Shown: positions 1 through 8,928 of the stretch, piece by piece
Position numbering within the stretch: position 1 is the first letter of the stretch
How the letters are laid out: each line of letters starts with the position of its first letter
Assembly: GCF_016428645.1 (NCBI RefSeq)
Contig: NZ_JAELXW010000003.1
Coordinates: 62,001-126,000, forward strand
Source of the DNA: Glycomyces salinus
GTDB taxonomy: Bacteria > Actinomycetota > Actinomycetes > Mycobacteriales > Micromonosporaceae
DNA: 64,000 bases
Direction of reading: 5' to 3'
The notes under the pieces: model-generated
What the model was told of the DNA's origin: nothing
Database searches by the model: none
Seen by the model: only the letters and a program-made list of their open reading frames with translations
Program-made: the position numbers and the translations under genes

Positions 1-1906
1 CGTCATCGCGCTCGACGCCGGCGGGGCGATCCAACTGGAGGCCATCCCCGGTCTCAGCGCCGCCGACCCGGCCGTGACGTGGGCGGCCGGCCTGCTCAAG
101 TACGCCTACGACCTGCTGATGCTCGCCTCGGTCGGCTGCACGGTCGCGGCCGCGATCTTCCTTCCCGGACGCGCCGAGGACCGCTCCAGGCTCTCGGCCC
201 AGGCGTGGCGGTGGCTGCGGATCGGCTCGGTCGCGACCGGCCTGTGGGCCCTGGTCGCGCTCGTGCGGGTTCCGGTCGAATACGCCAACACCTTCGCGCT
301 CGGATTCGACGACCTCACTCTTTCGGGTGCATGGTCGTACCTGACCCAAGCCGATCAGGGGACGAGCCTGGGAGCGACCGCGGCCTTGGCGCTCGCGGCC
401 GCGGTCGTCGCGGCCCGCTCCTTCAAGGTCTCCTGGGCCGCCGCTGCCGCCGCGGCGGCGATCGGGGCGGCGCTGCCCCCGATCTTCACCGGCCACTCGG
501 CGGCCAACGGCAACCACCAGATCGCCGTCGACGGCCTCATCATCCACGTCGTGGCCGCCTGCTTCTGGGCAGGCGGGCTGCTGGCGCTGTTCATCGCCCG
601 CGCCGACCCGGCCGTGGCGGTGCGCCGGTACTCGGCCGCGGCCGCCTTCGCCTACCCGGCGGTCGGGGCCAGCGGCCTGATCGTGTTCGGGGCCAACGTC
701 GACTTCTCCGACCTGTGGACCTCCGACTACGGGCGCATCGCGCTGGCCAAGGCGGCGCTGCTGGCGGTCGGCGGCCTCATCGGCTGGGCGCACCGGAGGC
801 GCACCATCCCGGCGGTGAACGCCGGGGACCGGCGGGCCTTCTGGCGCCTGGCCGCGGTCGAGCTGGCGGTCATGGCCGTCGCGTTCGGCCTGGCCGCGTC
901 CCTGTCGGTGACCCCGCCGCCCTCCGGCGAGCTGCCCGACCCGAACGCGGCATTCCTCGGGTTCGCCACGCCGGGCCCGATCACGTTCTCCTCGCTGATG
1001 CTCGACTGGTACCCGGCGGTGCTGGTGTGCACCGCTGCGGCGTTCGGCGTGGGCTTCTACATCGCCGGGGTGGTGCGGCTGCGGCGCCGCGGCGACGCCT
1101 GGCCGTGGATCCGGACGGCCATGTGGATCGCCGGGTGGGCGGTGGTGGTCCTGGTGACCTCGACCGGACTGGGCAAGTACGGACTGGTCCTGTTCAGCGC
1201 CCACATGGTCCAGCACATGGCCCTGAACATGCTCGCGCCGGTGTTCCTGGTCCTCGGCGCGCCGGTCACGCTCGCGCTGCGCGCGATCCGGCCGCGGCGC
1301 TCCGGCGGCCCCCGGGAGTGGCTGCTCGCGTTCGTCCACTCCCGCTTCGCCCGGCTCGTCTCCCACCCGGTCGTCGCCCTGGTCATCTACCTCACCAGCC
1401 TCTACATCATGTACTTCACCGGGATCTTCGAGTGGGCGATGAACTCCCATTTCGGGCACCTGCTGATGACCGGGCACTTCCTGGCCTCGGGGAGCCTGTT
1501 CTTCTGGATCGTCCTCGGCCCCGATCCCAAGCCGCGGCAGCTGTCGTACCCGGCGAAGGTGCTGCTGTACTTCGTGTCGATCGTCTTCCACGCCGTGTTC
1601 GGCCTGGCGCTGATGATGGGCACGGGCCTGATCGCCGAGACCTGGTACACCGGCCTGGCCGTCCCGTGGGTCGGCGACCTGCTGGCCGACCAGCGCACCG
1701 GCGGCGGCATCGCTTGGGCGTTCGGGGAGATCCCCAGCCTGATCATCATCGCCGTCCTCATCGGGCAGTGGACCCGCGCCGACGAGCGCGAAGGGCGCCG
1801 CCTCGACCGCATGGCCGAGCGGGCCAGCGCCTCCGGCCACCCCGAGGACGACCCCCACGAGGTCTACAACGCGTACCTGGCGAGCCTCGACCAGGAACGG
1901 CGCTGA
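1..1906 (+). CDS. CopD/CtaG-type fused membrane protein (5' end outside window)
   Basis: Multi-pass membrane protein combining an N-terminal CopD-like copper-resistance domain (roughly the first half) with a C-terminal caa3-type CtaG-like domain, a fusion common in actinobacteria and linked to copper delivery to cytochrome oxidase. The frame is open to the left edge, reading from base 2 (VIALDAGGAIQLEA...), so the GTG at 74 is probably not the real start and the first membrane segment lies upstream. About 634 residues are visible. The second half has the His/Met-rich segment HMVQHMALNM (about 1204-1233), typical of the CtaG family and a plausible copper site. The soluble C-terminus is charged and ends in LDQERR. 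Domain assignment is by recognition of family pattern; copper specificity is inferred. Confidence 0.85.
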   Translation, partial: VIALDAGGAIQLEAIPGLSAADPAVTWAAGLLKYAYDLLMLASVGCTVAAAIFLPGRAEDRSRLSAQAWRWLRIGSVATGLWALVALVRVPVEYANTFALGFDDLTLSGAWSYLTQADQGTSLGATAALALAAAVVAARSFKVSWAAAAAAAAIGAALPPIFTGHSAANGNHQIAVDGLIIHVVAACFWAGGLLALFIARADPAVAVRRYSAAAAFAYPAVGASGLIVFGANVDFSDLWTSDYGRIALAKAALLAVGGLIGWAHRRRTIPAVNAGDRRAFWRLAAVELAVMAVAFGLAASLSVTPPPSGELPDPNAAFLGFATPGPITFSSLMLDWYPAVLVCTAAAFGVGFYIAGVVRLRRRGDAWPWIRTAMWIAGWAVVVLVTSTGLGKYGLVLFSAHMVQHMALNMLAPVFLVLGAPVTLALRAIRPRRSGGPREWLLAFVHSRFARLVSHPVVALVIYLTSLYIMYFTGIFEWAMNSHFGHLLMTGHFLASGSLFFWIVLGPDPKPRQLSYPAKVLLYFVSIVFHAVFGLALMMGTGLIAETWYTGLAVPWVGDLLADQRTGGGIAWAFGEIPSLIIIAVLIGQWTRADEREGRRLDRMAERASASGHPEDDPHEVYNAYLASLDQERR

Positions 1907-1985
1907 CGGCCCGGCGGCGGGACGTAAGCGGAACTTAAGGTCGTTTTCTGGACCGTCCCCTCGGAGCGGTCGTAGCCTCACAAAG

Positions 1986-3128
1986 ATGAGCGACGCACAC
2001 GCCCGCATGGCGACGCGGGCCGTCCACGCCGGCGAGCCGCGGCCGCCGCGGGGCGGCTCGGTGGTATTCCCGATCTACCCGGGCACGGTGTTCGAGTCCG
2101 AGCCGGGCGAGGACGCCGGCTATCTGCGCTACGCCAACACCCCCACCCAGGAGTACCTGCACGGCAAGCTCGCGGCCCTCGAAGGCGCCGAGGCGGCCGT
2201 CGCCACCTCCTCGGGCATGGCCGCGATCGCGGCGGTGCTCCACACCTTTCTGGCGGCCGGAGACCACGTGATCGTGGCCGGGAGCGTCTACGGCGGCACC
2301 GGGGTGCTCCTGACCGAGCAGGCCGAGCGGCTGGGCTGGCGGGTCACCTTCGCCTCGGCCGACGACCCGGCCGAGTGGGCCCGGGTGCTGCGGCCAGAGA
2401 CGAAGGCGGTCTACGCCGAGTCGATCACCAATCCGCTCATCAGGGTCGGCGACCTGGCCTCGCTCTCCGGCTTCGCCCGCGAGCGGGGCCTGGCCTCGAT
2501 CGTCGACAACACCTTCTGCACGCCGGTGGTGTTCCGGCCGCACGAGCTCGGCTTCGACCTGGTGTGCCACTCGGCGACCAAGGCGCTCAACGGCCACGCC
2601 GACGTCTCGGCCGGGGTCGTCACCGGCTCGGCCGACCTGGTCGAACGGGTGCGGCGGACGACGACGCTGTACGGGCCCTGCCTGGATCCGCACGCGGCGT
2701 ACCTGCTGGCCCGAGGCATCAAGACCCTGGAGCTGCGGGTGCGGCGGCAGAACGCGAACGCGCAGGCGGTGGCCGAGTACCTGTCCGGGCACGAACAGAT
2801 CGCCGCGGTCGCCTACCCGGGCCTGCCCGGCCATCCCGACCATGCGCGGGCCCGGGCCTGGTTCGACGGTTCCGGGTCGATGCTGGCGTTCCGGCCGGCC
2901 GGCGGCCTGGAGGCCGCCGAGGTGCTCATCAAGCAGCTGCGGCTGCCGTACGCGGCGCCCAGCCTCGGCGGGGTCGAGTCGCTGATCGCCCGCCCGGCCG
3001 CCGGGAACCGGGGCCGCGACGCGGACCGGGCGCCGACCGGCGTGCCGGAGGACCTGGTGCGGTTCTCGGCCGGGATCGAGGACACCGAGGACCTGCTGGA
3101 CGACTTCGCTCAGGCCCTCGACGGCTGA
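1986..3128 (+). CDS. Cys/Met metabolism PLP-dependent lyase/synthase
   Basis: A 380-residue fold-type I PLP enzyme of the cystathionine gamma-synthase / gamma-lyase / methionine gamma-lyase family, acting in transsulfuration or sulfur amino acid breakdown in the cytosol. Visible family marks are YGGT (residues 102-105, cofactor stacking Tyr), IVDNTF with Asp174 (pyridine nitrogen contact), and SATKALNGHAD with Lys199 as the Schiff-base lysine. The C-terminal RFSAGIEDTEDLL block is also standard. Length is normal for the family. The exact reaction cannot be fixed from sequence by eye. ATG 1986 lies about 7 nt after a TAGCCT -10-like hexamer (1974-1979) and has no clear Shine-Dalgarno, so a leaderless transcript is possible. 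It converges with pxpC, the two stops being 1 nt apart. Confidence 0.88.
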   Translation: MSDAHARMATRAVHAGEPRPPRGGSVVFPIYPGTVFESEPGEDAGYLRYANTPTQEYLHGKLAALEGAEAAVATSSGMAAIAAVLHTFLAAGDHVIVAGSVYGGTGVLLTEQAERLGWRVTFASADDPAEWARVLRPETKAVYAESITNPLIRVGDLASLSGFARERGLASIVDNTFCTPVVFRPHELGFDLVCHSATKALNGHADVSAGVVTGSADLVERVRRTTTLYGPCLDPHAAYLLARGIKTLELRVRRQNANAQAVAEYLSGHEQIAAVAYPGLPGHPDHARARAWFDGSGSMLAFRPAGGLEAAEVLIKQLRLPYAAPSLGGVESLIARPAAGNRGRDADRAPTGVPEDLVRFSAGIEDTEDLLDDFAQALDG

Positions 3129-3129
3129 C

Positions 3130-4014
3130 TCAGGTGCTCCACTGCGGCACCGGGAGCGGCACGAACTTGATCCTGGTGCCGGGGCGGGCCTGGGCGCCCG
3201 CGGCCTGCGCGGCCGGTCCGACGACGCCGAGCACCGGGTAGCCGCCGGTGGTGGGGTGGTCGGCGCCGAACAGGATCGGCTGGCCGTTCGGCGGGACCTG
3301 GAGCGACCCGGCGACGATGCCCTCGCTCGGGAGCTCCCTGCCGCCCTCGGCAGGGGACAGGGTCGGGCCGCTCAGCCGCAGCCCGATCCGGTTGGAGTGC
3401 TCCGAGACCGTCCAGACCCCCTTGGTCAGTTCGGCGACCGTGTCCGGGGCGAACCAGTCCAGGCGCGGCCCCAGGTGCAGCTTCAGGACGATCTCCTCGG
3501 TCACTCCCGCCCACGGCGCGGGCCACTGCGTCGGCAGCGGCGGGTGCGCCGGGGCCGGGCCCAGCGGGATCGTGTCGCCGTCGGTCAGCGGCGCCGGGCC
3601 GAGCCCGGACAGCAGGCACGTCGAGTGCGAGCCCAGGCTCGCCTTCGGGTGCAGGCCACCGGAGAAGGCCAGGTAGGAGCGGACGCCGACCTCGGCGGGG
3701 CCCGCGTCGATCACCGAGCCGGCCGGGAGGTTCACCGGCTGGCCCCACGAGACCGGGTGCTCGTCCACGGTCACCGCGCACGGCGCCCCGCCGACCACGA
3801 CGGTCACGTTCCGGTGGGCCCGGACCGTGCAGCCGGTCAGGGTCGTCTCCAGCGCGCACGCGCCGGTCGGGTTGCCCGCCAACTGGTTCGCCAGCCTCCA
3901 CGAGGGGCGGTCGGCGGCGCCGGAGGGCGGGACGGCCAAGTGGGCCCAGCCCGCGCGCCCGGCGTCCTGGCAGGTCGTCAGCATCCCGGCTCGCAGGATC
4001 TCGATGTGGCTCAC
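3130..4014 (-). CDS. pxpC: 5-oxoprolinase subunit C (biotin-dependent carboxyltransferase family)
   Basis: Last gene of a pxpABC operon; with PxpA and PxpB it hydrolyses 5-oxoproline to glutamate using ATP. The 294-residue protein opens with the KipA/PxpC signature (QDAGRAGWAHLAVPPSGAAD at residues 14-33) and carries the later ALETTLTG and DHPTTGGYPVLG blocks of the AHS2 domain. I choose GTG 4014 because it overlaps the pxpB stop as GTGA, matching the 4-nt overlap between pxpA and pxpB; the longer open frame back to 4086 lies inside pxpB and adds an Arg/Pro-rich tail unlike the family. Confidence 0.92.
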   Translation of the reverse strand: MSHIEILRAGMLTTCQDAGRAGWAHLAVPPSGAADRPSWRLANQLAGNPTGACALETTLTGCTVRAHRNVTVVVGGAPCAVTVDEHPVSWGQPVNLPAGSVIDAGPAEVGVRSYLAFSGGLHPKASLGSHSTCLLSGLGPAPLTDGDTIPLGPAPAHPPLPTQWPAPWAGVTEEIVLKLHLGPRLDWFAPDTVAELTKGVWTVSEHSNRIGLRLSGPTLSPAEGGRELPSEGIVAGSLQVPPNGQPILFGADHPTTGGYPVLGVVGPAAQAAGAQARPGTRIKFVPLPVPQWST

Positions 4015-4667
4015 AGCCTCACCGCCACGAACCGGACCCGGGTGCCGGGCACCAGCAGGGCGGCGGGCTCGCGGTGCTCGTTCCACAGCCGCCCGGGGTT
4101 GGTCATCGTCGCGATCAGCTGCCAGCCGCCGGGGCTCGAACGCGGATACACGCCGGTATACGCCCCGGCGACGCCGACCGACCCGGCCGGGACCTGTTTG
4201 CGAGGGTCGTCCCGCCGCGGGGTGTGGCAGCGCTCCGGCAGGCCCTCGAGGTAGGCGAAGCCGGGGGTGAAGCCGCAGAACGCGGCCTCGTACTCGACCG
4301 AGGCGTGGATCTCGGCCACCTCCTCGACGCTCACCCCCCAGTGGCCGGCGACGGCCTCGATGTCGGGGCCGTCGTAGGCGATCGGGATCTCGACCGGCTC
4401 GCCGGACGGCTCGGACTCCTCGCCGAGCACCCAGTCGGGGATGTCGGCGGCCAGCAGTTCGGGCTCTTCGACCCCGTCGACCAGGACGGTGGTCGCGCCC
4501 GGGATCAGGTCGGTCGCCTCCAGGGCGCCGCTGACGCGGCGGGCCTGGAGCGCCCGGTAGCAGGCGCGCGCGGCCTCGCCGGTGCCGCAGTCGATGAGGA
4601 CGCCGCGCGGCCCGGCCGGCAGCGGTTCGAGCCGCCCGAGCGGGGTCGCCTTGGTTCGCGCGGTCAA
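4011..4667 (-). CDS. pxpB: 5-oxoprolinase subunit B (KipI/AHS1 family)
   Basis: A 218-residue AHS1/KipI-type subunit. The family hallmark GFTPGFAYLEGLP is present, followed by RRDDPRKQVPAGSVGVAG. It partners with PxpC to form the ATP-using half of 5-oxoprolinase; related proteins also act as KipI-type histidine kinase inhibitors, but the intact pxpA-pxpB-pxpC context favours the enzyme. The ATG start overlaps the pxpA stop by 4 nt (ATGA), so translation is probably coupled. Confidence 0.93.
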   Translation of the reverse strand: MTARTKATPLGRLEPLPAGPRGVLIDCGTGEAARACYRALQARRVSGALEATDLIPGATTVLVDGVEEPELLAADIPDWVLGEESEPSGEPVEIPIAYDGPDIEAVAGHWGVSVEEVAEIHASVEYEAAFCGFTPGFAYLEGLPERCHTPRRDDPRKQVPAGSVGVAGAYTGVYPRSSPGGWQLIATMTNPGRLWNEHREPAALLVPGTRVRFVAVRL

Positions 4668-5404
4668 TTGAATGCCTCCACTTTGATGCCTTTATCGTCC
4701 AATGCGGAGCGTACGGCGGCGGCCGTGCGGGCCGCGCCGGGGCTGTCGCCGTGGACGCAGATCGAGTCGGCCTCGACGCGGATGCGCTCGCCGCCCACCG
4801 CGGTCACCTCGCCCGAGGCCAGGTCCAGCGCCTGCGCCACCGCCGCTTCGGGTGTCAGCACCGCCCCCGGCTCGCCGCGGGGCACCAGGCGCCCGTCGGC
4901 GGTGTAGGCCCGATCGGCGAACGCCTCGGCGACCACGCGGATCCCCGTCTCCTTCGCGACCCGTTCGAGCGCGGTTCCGGCCCGGCACAGCAGCACCCCC
5001 ACCGACGCGATGGCCATCCCCTCGGCCACTGCGCGTGCCTGGACCTCGTCCCTTCCGGCCCGATGATAAAGCGCCCCATGCGGCTTGACGTAGCGGACCG
5101 GAGTCCCGAACGCCTCGGCGAAGACGCGGAGGGCCCCGATCTGGTAGGCGACCTCGCAGGCCAGCTCGGCGGCGGGGACGTCCATCTCGCGTCGCCCGAA
5201 TCCGGCGAGGTCCCGGTAGGAGACCTGGGCGCCGACCGACACGCCGCGCTCGGCGGCGGCGGCGCAGACGTCGCGCAGGGTGGCCGGATCCCCGGCGTGG
5301 AAGCCGCAGGCGACGTTGGCGCTGGTGACGACGCGCAGCAACGCGGCGTCATCGGTCAGCTCCCACCGCCCGAAACCCTCCCCCAGGTCCGCGTTGAGGT
5401 CCAT
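4664..5404 (-). CDS. pxpA: 5-oxoprolinase subunit A (LamB/YcsF family)
   Basis: A 246-residue LamB/YcsF-family protein, first gene of the pxpABC operon. It starts MDLNADLGEGFG, contains NVACGFHAGDP (about residues 30-40), VKPHGALY and VHGDSPGA near the C-terminus: all canonical conserved blocks. The family supplies the catalytic 5-oxoproline-binding half of 5-oxoprolinase. Transcribed away from the glycosidase gene at 5480; the 75-bp gap holds the glycosidase promoter and LacI-type operator, which could also affect this operon. Confidence 0.93.
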   Translation of the reverse strand: MDLNADLGEGFGRWELTDDAALLRVVTSANVACGFHAGDPATLRDVCAAAAERGVSVGAQVSYRDLAGFGRREMDVPAAELACEVAYQIGALRVFAEAFGTPVRYVKPHGALYHRAGRDEVQARAVAEGMAIASVGVLLCRAGTALERVAKETGIRVVAEAFADRAYTADGRLVPRGEPGAVLTPEAAVAQALDLASGEVTAVGGERIRVEADSICVHGDSPGAARTAAAVRSALDDKGIKVEAFN

Positions 5405-5422
5405 GCGTCAAAGGTATCCGAC

Positions 5423-5451
5423 TTGTCTTCGGAGACAGTGGTCGGTATGCT
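5423..5451 (+). promoter_or_regulatory. Putative promoter of the GH43-like gene
   Basis: TTGTCT (5423-5428), 17 bp, TATGCT (5446-5451): four of six matches to each consensus hexamer at ideal spacing. Transcription would start around 5458, inside the palindrome at 5455-5467, so a bound repressor would block initiation. Confidence 0.5.
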
Positions 5452-5454
5452 CTT

Positions 5455-5467
5455 GGAAAGCGCTATC
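5455..5467. promoter_or_regulatory. LacI-family-like operator
   Basis: GGAAAGCGCTATC is centred on the palindrome AGCGCT (5459-5464) and resembles the catabolite/LacI-family operator type with a central CG dyad. It sits between the putative -10 and the ribosome binding site of a glycoside hydrolase, the expected place for sugar-responsive repression. The cognate LacI gene is not in the window. Confidence 0.5.
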
Positions 5468-5479
5468 ATTGGAGGTTCC

Positions 5480-6397
5480 ATGCCCACCCCGGCCCCCGCA
5501 CCGCTGCTGACCGATCCCGTCCACGAGGGCCCCACCGACCCCACCGTCGTCTACGACCCCGACGGCGGCCGGTGGCACATGTTCTACACCCAGCGGCGCG
5601 CCGACGCACCCGACGCGGGGGTCGAATGGGTCCACGGCACCGCCATCGGACACGCCGTCGGCCCCGACGGCCGCGAATGGACCTACGCCGGAGCCCTGTT
5701 CGAGGACGGCGACACCTGGTGGGCCCCCGAGATCCTCCGCCACGACGGCACATGGCACATGTACGTCACCTTCCTCGAAGGCGTGCGAGGCGACTGGACC
5801 GGACCGGCCGAGATCCGCCACTACACCTCGACCGACCTCGTCGAATGGACCTACCGGTCCACCCTGGACCTCGACTCCGAGCGCGCCATCGACGCCGCCG
5901 TCCACCGCCTCGACGACGGCACCTGGCGCATGTGGTTCAAGGACGAGACCCGCGACTCCCACATCCACACCGCCGACTCGCCCGACCTGCTCGAATGGAA
6001 GACCACCGGGGCCGCCGTCGACGACCGCGGCCAGGAGGGCCCGACCGTGTTCGAGCTCGGCGGCGTGGGCTGGATGGTCACCGACGGCTGGTCCGGCCTG
6101 CTCGTCCACCGCTCCACCGACCTGCGCTCCTGGCACCCCCAGCCCATGCCGCTGCTGGCCGCCCCCGGCAGGCGCGCCTTCGACGAGGCCCTCGGCCACC
6201 ACGCCATGGCCCTCCCGCAGGGCGACGACGAGGCCTACCTGTACTACTTCACCCACCCCGGCGGCGGGCGCCGCTCGGCCGTCCAGGTCGCGCGCCTGAC
6301 CGTCCGCGACGGCTGGCTCCGCTGCGACCGCGACCACCCCTTCGACTACGCCCCCGACCCGGCCCGCACCCCGGCCTTCCGCGGCGGCGAAGCCTGA
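5480..6397 (+). CDS. GH43/GH32-like five-bladed beta-propeller glycosidase
   Basis: A 305-residue cytosolic protein (no signal peptide) with the pattern of a five-bladed beta-propeller glycosidase. GPTDPTVVYD (residues 16-25) provides the usual blade-1 aspartate, followed by WWAPEI (the APEI motif of blade 2), a central MWFKDE and EALGHHAMA. Repeated Trp-His-Met-Phe/Tyr strands match blade edges. Substrate is not evident; a beta-xyloside or arabinoside is typical for GH43. ATG 5480 is chosen because GGAGG (5471-5475) precedes it at correct spacing; ATG 5447 in the same frame lies before the operator and has no ribosome site. Confidence 0.78.
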   Translation: MPTPAPAPLLTDPVHEGPTDPTVVYDPDGGRWHMFYTQRRADAPDAGVEWVHGTAIGHAVGPDGREWTYAGALFEDGDTWWAPEILRHDGTWHMYVTFLEGVRGDWTGPAEIRHYTSTDLVEWTYRSTLDLDSERAIDAAVHRLDDGTWRMWFKDETRDSHIHTADSPDLLEWKTTGAAVDDRGQEGPTVFELGGVGWMVTDGWSGLLVHRSTDLRSWHPQPMPLLAAPGRRAFDEALGHHAMALPQGDDEAYLYYFTHPGGGRRSAVQVARLTVRDGWLRCDRDHPFDYAPDPARTPAFRGGEA

Positions 6398-6448
6398 TCA
6401 ACCCCCGGCGGCCGAGGGAACATGTCTCGTACCTTCCCGAGTTCGGTG

Positions 6449-6904
6449 CTAGAACAGGCCCAGGACCGCGGCCAGGACGAACATGACCAGCACCGCCAGC
6501 ACCCCGATGGCGATGTAGAGCAGCAGCTCGGGCCAGATGACGATGAGCACCACGGCGATCGCCGCCGCGATCGCGGCCGACACCCCGAAGATGCGCCAGC
6601 GGCCCGAGCGGGCCGAGGCCGCCTCGGCGCGCAGCTGCTGGTTGACCTTGGAGATGCTCGACGGGTTGGCCGGCATCGGCGTGGTCGACTGCCGGGTGTG
6701 CCAGTCCTCGTATCCGGGAGGGGGCAGCCTCTTCAGATCCGCCAGCAGCACGTCCAGCTCGGAGTAGACCTTGGCGCTCATGGCCGCGTCGATGCGCAAC
6801 TGGTACTCGGTGACGTCGAGCCTGCCGTCCTCGACAGCCTGCCGCAGCTGGTCCAACACGAGCTGCCGGTCGGACTCCGAGGCGCGCATCTGATCGCGGT
6901 CCAT
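6449..6904 (-). CDS. DUF1707 membrane protein
   Basis: A 151-residue protein. Residues 5-55 form the actinobacterial DUF1707 domain ([41 protein letters not shown]). A polar linker follows and then two transmembrane segments (about residues 105-150) ending at the C-terminus. DUF1707 proteins are thought to be small regulatory or envelope proteins; no activity is assigned. Two further DUF1707 proteins, of a non-membrane form, are encoded at 21297-22493. Confidence 0.8.
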   Translation of the reverse strand: MDRDQMRASESDRQLVLDQLRQAVEDGRLDVTEYQLRIDAAMSAKVYSELDVLLADLKRLPPPGYEDWHTRQSTTPMPANPSSISKVNQQLRAEAASARSGRWRIFGVSAAIAAAIAVVLIVIWPELLLYIAIGVLAVLVMFVLAAVLGLF

Positions 6905-6999
6905 CTGGGGCCACCTCCATCGTCGGGTGCAGGTTCAAGGATGCCAGCAAGCGGCAACATGCCGCACGAGACTTCCCTGTCGGCGCCGGACCTGCGACC

Positions 7000-8151
7000 A
7001 TGTGGGGAATGGACGCGCACAAGGAAGTCGTCGTCGGCGTCGGGGCCGGCGCCGAGACCACCGACATGGTGCTCAACATCGGTCCCCAGCATCCCTCCAC
7101 GCACGGGGTCCTGCGCCTGAAGCTGCGGCTCGACGGCGAGCGCGTGACCGCGTGCGAGCCGATCGTCGGCTACATGCACCGCGGCGCCGAGAAGCTCTAC
7201 GAGGTGCGCGACTACCGGCAGATCATGCTCCTGGCCAACCGCCACGACTGGCTCTCGGCCTTCGGCTCCGAGCTGGGGGTGGCCCTGGCCGCCGAGCGGC
7301 TCGGCGGCATCGAGGTGCCCGAGCGGGCGGTGTGGCTGCGCATGGCGCTGGCCGAGATGAACCGGATCCTCAACCACCTGATGTTCCTCGGCTCCTACCC
7401 GCTGGAGATCGGCGCGATCACCCCGATGTTCTACGCCTTCACCGAACGCGAGAGCCTCCAGGAGGTGTTCGAGGAGGCCAGCGGCGGGCGCATCCACTAC
7501 ATGTACAACGCGGTCGGCGGCCTCAAACGCGACGTCCCCTCCGGGTGGGAGGACCGGGCCAGGGCCGCCCTCGACCGGGTCGAGCACGGCATGGAGCGGC
7601 TGGACAAGATGCTGCGGTACAACGAGATCTTCGCGGCCCGTACCAAGGGCGTGGGCGTCCTGGACCCGGCCGTGGCCGCCTCGTACGGCGTGACCGGCCC
7701 GGTCGCGCGCGGCTCTGGCCTCGACTTCGACCTGCGCCGCGACGAGCCGTACCTGGCGTACGGCGAGCTCGACGTGCCGGTGGTGCTGCGCGAGGAGGGC
7801 GACTGCTACGCCCGGTTCATGGTCCTGCTCGACCAGGTGAGCGCCTCGATCGACCTGGCCCGCACCTGCCTGGACCGGGCGGCGCCCATGGCCGGCCCGG
7901 TGAACGTCAAGCTCCCCAAGATCTTCAAGCCGCCCGTCGGGGAGACGTACGTGTGGACCGAGAACCCCTTGGGCGCCAACGGCTACTACCTGGTCAGCGA
8001 AGGCGACAAGACCCCGTACCGCCTCAAGCTCCGCTCGGCGTCGTATTCGAACGTGCAGGCCCTGTCGACCCTCATGACCGGCTGCCTGATCCCGGACATG
8101 ATCGCCATCCTCGGCTCGATGTTCTTCGTGGTCGGCGACATCGACAAGTAG
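7000..8151 (+). CDS. nuoD: Orphan NADH-quinone oxidoreductase subunit D-like protein
   Basis: A 383-residue homologue of the 49-kDa/NuoD subunit of complex I, not flanked by any other nuo gene. [15 protein letters not shown] (residues 26-40), [30 protein letters not shown] and the C-terminal [12 protein letters not shown] block show full-length NuoD architecture. The quinone-site histidine is present (His35, aligning with bovine His59). The position aligning with bovine Tyr108, which contacts the quinone headgroup, is Trp84 (HDW instead of LDY). Stand-alone NuoD paralogues are known in actinobacteria. It could serve an alternative complex or be regulatory. ATG 7009 is an alternative start. 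Confidence 0.88.
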   Translation: MWGMDAHKEVVVGVGAGAETTDMVLNIGPQHPSTHGVLRLKLRLDGERVTACEPIVGYMHRGAEKLYEVRDYRQIMLLANRHDWLSAFGSELGVALAAERLGGIEVPERAVWLRMALAEMNRILNHLMFLGSYPLEIGAITPMFYAFTERESLQEVFEEASGGRIHYMYNAVGGLKRDVPSGWEDRARAALDRVEHGMERLDKMLRYNEIFAARTKGVGVLDPAVAASYGVTGPVARGSGLDFDLRRDEPYLAYGELDVPVVLREEGDCYARFMVLLDQVSASIDLARTCLDRAAPMAGPVNVKLPKIFKPPVGETYVWTENPLGANGYYLVSEGDKTPYRLKLRSASYSNVQALSTLMTGCLIPDMIAILGSMFFVVGDIDK

Positions 8152-8154
8152 CCG

Positions 8155-8844
8155 CTACCCGCAGGAGGCGGTGATCTGGGGGATGCGGCGGTCGTCCGTT
8201 GTGGACCACCACCAGGTCTCGGCGCTGCCGCCTTCGGCGCAGTCGATTCGGGCGTAGGCGGTCAGGGCCGCGTCCGCGGCGTCGAGGCCGGGGTGGGCCG
8301 CGGCCAGATCGATCCAGTCGGGACGTTCGGCCGGGGAGAGGACGCCGAAGTCCGCGCCCGCGGGACGGCAGCCGGTGGAGACGCGGCCGATCAGCGAGGG
8401 GCCCTCGGATTCGGTCTCGATGTGGAGGCCGACGGTCAGGAACGAGCCGCTCGCGGTGCGGCGCCAGTGCTCGGCCGAGACCGGGCCCTCGACGCCGAGG
8501 TGGTCGGCCAGGTCGGCGGCGGCCTGCCGGAACGCCAGCTCGGGCTCGTCGGTGTAGACCTCGAAGGTGCGCAGGTACTCCACCCCGTCCCGCACCGGAG
8601 TGATCTCGCATTCCTGCGCCACGCCCGGTCCCACGGCGAACTCGAAGGCCGAGCCGGCCAGCGCCGAGGCGGCCACGCCCACGGCCGCGTCCGCGCCCGC
8701 GCGTCCCTCGGCGGCGTCGGCCTGCTCGCGGACCGTCGCCCGGTTCCCCAGGAACGCCGCGGCCACCAGCGCGACGGCCCAGACCGCGACGATCACGACC
8801 AGGCGCCGGCGCCAGACGGGGGAGAGCTCTGCGAACACGCCCAT
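8155..8844 (-). CDS. Hypothetical single-pass membrane protein
   Basis: A 229-residue protein with one N-terminal membrane segment (about residues 14-31, VVIVAVWAVALVAAAFL) after a short Arg-rich cytosolic tail, then an extracytoplasmic domain of about 195 residues. That domain holds four cysteines (in AQECEI, STGCRP, RIDCAE and the terminal SCG), consistent with disulfides outside the cell. I do not recognise a family. Its stop lies 4 nt from the convergent nuoD stop, and its start is near the ECF41 promoter at 8894, so the two genes diverge from one short region. Confidence 0.7.
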   Translation of the reverse strand: MGVFAELSPVWRRRLVVIVAVWAVALVAAAFLGNRATVREQADAAEGRAGADAAVGVAASALAGSAFEFAVGPGVAQECEITPVRDGVEYLRTFEVYTDEPELAFRQAAADLADHLGVEGPVSAEHWRRTASGSFLTVGLHIETESEGPSLIGRVSTGCRPAGADFGVLSPAERPDWIDLAAAHPGLDAADAALTAYARIDCAEGGSAETWWWSTTDDRRIPQITASCG

Positions 8845-8893
8845 CAGTGTGCCGCATCGGGAACTGAGACGCTCGACACGATCGCCTCCCGGA

Positions 8894-8920
8894 TGTCACA
8901 CTTCGGGGCCGCGACCCGTC
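8894..8920 (+). promoter_or_regulatory. Consensus ECF41 sigma-factor promoter
   Basis: TGTCACA (8894-8900), exactly 16 bp, CGTC (8917-8920). This is the known ECF41 target promoter (TGTCACA-N16-CGTC) with no mismatch, directly before an ECF41 gene, which indicates autoregulation. The ATG at 8929 is 9 nt after CGTC, so the transcript should be leaderless or nearly so. Confidence 0.9.
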
Positions 8921-8928
8921 CTCTGGAC

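Noticed and set aside
4751-5479. N-terminal extension of the GH43-like frame
   Set aside because: It lies antisense to pxpA; a GGAGG site supports the start at 5480.
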